A DNA stretch of 64,000 bases from Prorocentrum cordatum (lineage: Eukaryota > Sar > Dinophyceae > Prorocentrales > Prorocentraceae), in contig CAUYUJ010001743.1 in assembly GCA_963575745.1 (NCBI GenBank), positions 33,621 through 97,620 on the forward strand, given 5' to 3'. A program made the translations under genes and the position numbers. Below, piece by piece: positions 59,800 through 64,000 of the stretch. Under the pieces are notes generated by a model. It saw only the letters and a program-made list of their open reading frames with translations. It did no database searches and was not told where the DNA came from. How positions within the stretch are numbered: the stretch's first letter is position 1; each line of letters begins with the position of its first letter.

Positions 59800-60225
59800 G
59801 ACTGAAGTGTGAGGAACTCGAGCGATAACGCCATTCCTGAGTTCAAGGACCTCTCTGGCCAGGGGCAATCGGAATACATATATGTACATATATGTACATA
59901 TATGTATATATATATATAGACACATATGGTTACATATCGAACGGGAGCCCTTGTCGCCGTGTGTGGGCCTCCACCAACTTGCTTCAATTACGAGAAAGTT
60001 TCGAGCGAGAGTGCCTCTCTCGTCTCGATTAAGTATGGAGATGGGAGCCCTTGTCGTCGTAATTGGGCCTCCACCAATTTGACAGACTCGCGAGAACGTC
60101 TCGAGCGAGAGCGCCGTTCCTGAGCTCGGGGGCCTTCCCGGCCAGGGCGTCTCGGGGCAAAGTGCGAGCAAGTGTCGAGCGGGAGCCGCTGCCGTCGTAG
60201 CCGGGCCTCCAAGGGCCCAAATTTT
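59800..60225. repeat. GCGAGAACGTCTCGAGCGAG-type repeats
   Basis: Three to four diverged ~100-bp units with GGGAGCCCTTGTCGTCGTAA, TTGGGCCTCCACCAA and CGAGAACGTCTCGAGCGAGA. A TATATGTACA tract lies at 59878-59922. The GAG.AAGT.TCGAGCGAGAGCGC core is shared with family D1. Confidence 0.7.
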
Positions 60226-60291
60226 TGTACTCAAGCCGACGCTCGAGCGGGAGCCTCGAGAGGAATTTGCCGGAGGGGGGGGGAAATTAGC

Positions 60292-60296
<5 letters not shown>

Positions 60297-60327
<31 letters not shown>

Positions 60328-60690
60328 CACGAAATGAACACATCCGATCCTCCGGGCATCCGAAAGGAGGCCCCATGCAGCCGGGCTTGATCGGAGAGGG
60401 CACGCGAGGAGGATACGAGGGGAATTTGCAGGAGGGGGGGGAACTTAGCAGAGAGAGAGAGAGAGAGAGAGAGCACGAAGGGGGGGAAGGAGCACGAGAG
60501 AAGGGAAGAACGGAGCACGAGAGAAACTACAGCCGGACCTGGTTGGAGAGGACACGCGAGAGGACACGAGACCCTTCCAAGGGCCACGCCGCCACAGAAA
60601 TGCAGGAGGCATGGGTCGCGAGACACAGGACACGACGGTACCCTTGATCTGGCAGGGTCGACCTACTAATCTGGCCCGCCTGTAGCAGGA
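60297..60690. repeat. Dispersed repeat family G (copies 2 and 3) with (GA)n runs
   Basis: Two partial copies, each next to an AGAGAGAG run (60300-60330 and 60450-60475). CATCCGAAAGGAGGCCCC, CACGCGAGGAGGATACGAG and AATGCAGGAGGCATGGGTCG match 49140-49345. Confidence 0.75.
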
Positions 60691-60725
60691 GGGGGGGAAG
60701 GGAGCAGAAAACAAGTGATAGAATT

Positions 60726-60872
60726 AAGTCGGGCTTGTCCCCCTACAGGGGGATTTTGGACGAAAGTAATCCGAAACTGCAGCAAAATGCTCCAAAATGG
60801 TCCAAAAAACGTCCCCAGACTATTTGTTGACTGTTTTTGAGTATTCCTCCTGTAGAGGGACAGGCCCGACTG
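60726..60872. repeat. Inverted pair of family H hairpin repeats
   Basis: A reverse copy (60726-60764, AAGTCGGGCTTGTCCCCCTA...) and a forward copy (60843-60872, CCTCCTGTAGAGGGACAGGC...) face each other across about 80 bp containing CCAAAATGGTCCAAAA-type words. Together they could be one small inverted-repeat element. Confidence 0.65.
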
Positions 60873-60904
60873 AGTGGCAGAACCAGACGGGCAGATCGGG
60901 TGGG

Positions 60905-61250
60905 CGGGCCCAGGCGGCGAGGTCGAGCGGGCGGGCTGCTGAAGCGTGGGCACTGCATGAGTCGCGAGGGCAGTCTCGAGCGATAGCGCGGCTCCTAAGT
61001 AAATCTTGAAGAAAGCCAGAGCGAGAGCGTGATTCCTGAGCGCCGAAGGCGCGCATCGTCTGAACAAATTGCGAGGAAGTCCCACGCGAAGCCGCGATGC
61101 ATACATGAATTGTGAGGAAGTCCCGCGCGAGAGCGCGATTTGGGAACCAACTGTGAGGAAATATCGGGCGGGAACCGTTGTTGTTGAAAACCGGGGGCAA
61201 GGGGCCCAGTTCGAGCCCCGTGACTTTCCCTGATGAAAAAAACGGGTGCG
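60905..61250. repeat. Dispersed repeat family D1 (copy 2)
   Basis: About 300 bp matching 61620-61880. Internal ~40-bp units AATTGTGAGGAAGTCCCGCG + CGAGAGCGCGATT are repeated four to five times. Confidence 0.8.
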
Positions 61251-61599
61251 AGATCCGGGGGAAACACTTCACTTGAAACAACACAATGGTCACCGGAGGG
61301 GGGGTCAACAATGATAACTCTTCAGTAATGAGAGTTCAACAACAACAACAATCATGTTTGCTCACGTGCCAATCAATACGGACATCCCAAACCCTCGGCA
61401 CCCGCTCTCGTCGTCTTCGATCGTACCCCCTTGGGGTATCTCTTCCTTACCTGCCACGTGCATGTAGTGCAGCCCATGAAACAAGGGAAGAGAGGATGGG
61501 CGGAAGGGGGAGGACAAGAACGGAACACGAGAGAAATTAGCAGGAGTGGGGGAAGGAGCAGAAAACAAGTGGCAGAAACAAACGGGCAGATCGGGTGGG

Positions 61600-61885
61600 C
61601 AGACCCATAGCGGGCAGGTCGGGAAGGCGGGCCCAGGCGACGAGGTCGAGCAGGCGGGTTGCTGAAGCGTGGATCCAGCATGAATCGCGAGGAAGTCTTG
61701 AGCGATAGCGCGATTCCCAAGTAAATCGTGAAGAAAGCCAAAGCGAGAGCGTGATTCCTGAGCGCCGAAGGCGCGCATCGTTTGAATAATTTGCGAGGAA
61801 GTCCCACGCGAAGCCGCGATGCGTACATGAATTGTGAGGAAGTCCCGTGCGAGAGCGCGATTTGGGAATACATTGTGAGGCCGGT
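61600..61885. repeat. Dispersed repeat family D1 (copy 3)
   Basis: Closest match to 60905-61190, including AGCGCCGAAGGCGCGCATCG and TCCCACGCGAAGCCGCGATG. Confidence 0.85.
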
Positions 61886-61924
61886 GGGGGGATCAACAAC
61901 AAGTATTCTTCAATAGAGAGAACT

Positions 61925-61979
61925 CAACAACAACAACAACCACATCATCCGCTAACAATAACAGCAGCACCAGCACCAG

Positions 61980-62054
<75 letters not shown>

Positions 62055-62420
62055 CATCCTCATCCTCATCCTCATCCTCATCATCATCATCCTCATCCTC
62101 ATTCTCATCTTCATCCTCCTCTTCCTCCTCTTCCTCCTCTTCCTCCTCTTCCTCCTCCTCCTTTTCCTCCTCCTCCTCCTCCTCATCCTCAATCCTCATC
62201 CTCATCTCAATCCTCATCCTCATCCTTATCCTTCATCCTCATCCTCATACTCATCCTCATCCTCATCTACCTCATCCTCATCCTCATTCCTCATCCTATC
62301 CTCATCCATTCCTCATCCTCTATACTCATCCTCATCCTCATCCTCATCCATCCTATACTATACTCAATCCTCATCCTCAAGCCTCATCCTCATCCGCATC
62401 ATCATCATACACCACCCACA
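61925..62420. repeat. (CAT)n / (CTCATC)n / (TCC)n compound microsatellite
   Basis: CAACAACAAC and CAGCAC words, then CATCAT (about 61992-62052), CATCCT hexamers to 62400 and embedded TCC. Another CAC/CAG/CAA cluster runs to about 62570. Confidence 0.9.
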
Positions 62421-62522
62421 CTACCACCACCACCACCACCACCAACACCACCATCATCATTCATCATCATATTCATCAACAACAACACAAAACCAGCAGC
62501 AGATCAGCAGCAAACAGCCGCA

Positions 62523-62553
<31 letters not shown>

Positions 62554-62579
62554 AAAAAAAAAATCAAACCAACAACAAT

Positions 62580-63310
62580 CATTTACCCCGAACGCTCAGT
62601 TGTCTCACCAGTGCCAGGGTTTTCATACGACGCCCGCCAATACCCCCACTGTGTGGGGGGGGCCGGTTCAAGCTCTACCACATTTCCAAACGACTCTTCG
62701 CCACCACCCACACCCAGCTTCCCGCCCTATGACGTTCGGACACTTCACTTCGTGGCATGCGGACGACCGTGGCTACTCCACTGGCGCATGGTTTCAATGA
62801 CTTATTTGACATGTGTCCCGCATGGTATTATTTGACAGGGATGATGGCCCTGGCAGGTGCGCAACCGTTGTTGCAGAAGTTCGAAAAAAGTTGCTCGCAA
62901 AAGCCCGTTTGACAGAAATGTTTAAAAAGTGTTGGGTTTCCTACGAATCCGCAAGAGCGCGCGGGATGAAATTTTGACATTTTTTTTTTGAAAAAAACCA
63001 TTGGTTTTTTGATGTTTTTATGTTAAAATCGCTACGAAAACTAAGGTTTTGGAAGGATTTCGTCTTGCGCGCGCGAATGTCCACTTTACCTTATTTTTTG
63101 CAAGGGATTCTTGAAGCTTGGTTATTTTAGAACAAGAAATTTCATTTTATAGTGTTTTTTGCAAGGGACAGCGGGGGGGAACAAAACAACCGGATCTTGA
63201 TCACATCGAATTACCTGAGGCTTCCTCACGAAAATGATGAAAAATGTAGCTGCGGCCTAGGCGGCGCAGGGGGGCCGTGCACCAGGGGCCCCAACAATAA
63301 TTATTCTTTA
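62580..63310. other. AT-richer single-copy-looking sequence, no gene seen
   Basis: Contains GCAAGGGATTCTTG / GCAAGGGACAGC direct words and T-rich patches. No exon or RNA gene recognised. Confidence 0.35.
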
Positions 63311-63314
63311 GAAT

Positions 63315-63775
<461 letters not shown>

Positions 63776-63892
63776 AGGCCGGCATGGTCCCCCCGGGGTC
63801 CGGGGCTTCACTTCCCGCGTCCGCCACAGTGGAGGAGGCCGGTCCCGCCCCCCCGGTGAGTCGGAGGGGGGGGGGGAACAACACAACACAAC

Positions 63893-64000
63893 ACAACGAA
63901 TTCTGTACGAATTCTGTACGACTTCTGTATGAATTCTGTATGAATTCTGTATGAATTCTGTATGAATTCTGTATGAATTCTGTATGAATTCTGTATGAAT
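63893..64000. repeat. 11-bp tandem repeat GAATTCTGTAT, running off the window
   Basis: About nine units; the first ones read GAATTCTGTAC, later ones GAATTCTGTAT. Each holds GAATTC. Continues past the window end. Confidence 0.95.

Noticed and set aside
61893-62223. Poly-Met/Asp/Glu and poly-Ser open frames
   Set aside because: Translations of CAT/CTC microsatellites; the same applies to GGA, TCC and CAA tracts throughout the window.

Overview
The window looks like nuclear DNA of a large-genome dinoflagellate. The key evidence is an exact 22-nt dinoflagellate spliced-leader (DinoSL) sequence at 25963-25984 (minus strand) and two tandem 15-nt relict spliced leaders at 36896-36925, just upstream of an intronless light-harvesting-protein retrocopy. 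GC-AG introns, an intron made from a terminal-inverted-repeat 'introner', very high GC and sparse genes among microsatellites agree with this. A large-genome genus such as Prorocentrum is plausible but is only an inference.

Layout. 0.4-2.05 kb (+): two exons of a prolyl 4-hydroxylase-like protein ending in a VHL-beta-like domain. 2.1-7.4 kb: (GGA/TCC)n tracts, palindromic elements and a 102-bp tandem array. 7.4-9.8 kb (+): an unrecognised gene split by an introner. 9.8-19.1 kb: satellites, an AT-richer stretch and one small two-exon minus-strand gene. 19.1-26.0 kb (-): a complete non-LTR retrotransposon (LINE-A) with zinc-finger/coiled-coil ORF1, endonuclease-RT-RNase H ORF2 and a DinoSL at its 5' end. 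26.8-27.9 kb: a degenerate telomere-like CCCTAA array. 28.78 kb and 44.72-44.79 kb (-): two exons that join exactly into the C-terminus of a CDC40/PRP17-type WD40 splicing factor. The implied 15.9-kb intron holds an LHC retro-pseudogene (35.9-36.9 kb), a second LINE (LINE-B, 38.35-44.55 kb), satellites and microsatellites. 45-50 kb: dispersed repeats. 50.0-57.9 kb (-): a frameshifted tyrosine-recombinase (DIRS/Ngaro-like) retroelement with RT, DNA C5-methyltransferase, RNase H and recombinase remnants, bounded by repeats arranged as A1-B1-A2-B2. 58.6-59.1 kb (-): two exons of an unrecognised gene. 59.4-64.0 kb: dispersed repeats and CAT/CAA/11-bp tandem repeats.

The host genes are few and functionally unrelated (hydroxylase, splicing factor, unknowns). 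The main theme is mobile DNA and RNA-mediated recycling: LINE reverse transcriptase is a plausible source of the LHC retrocopy, trans-spliced RNAs appear to have been written back into DNA, an introner supplies an intron, and a retroelement carries its own cytosine methyltransferase.

Limits: splice joins were found by eye from frame, phase and family knowledge, with no transcript data. Most long ORFs in this GC-rich DNA are shadows or microsatellite translations and were left out.
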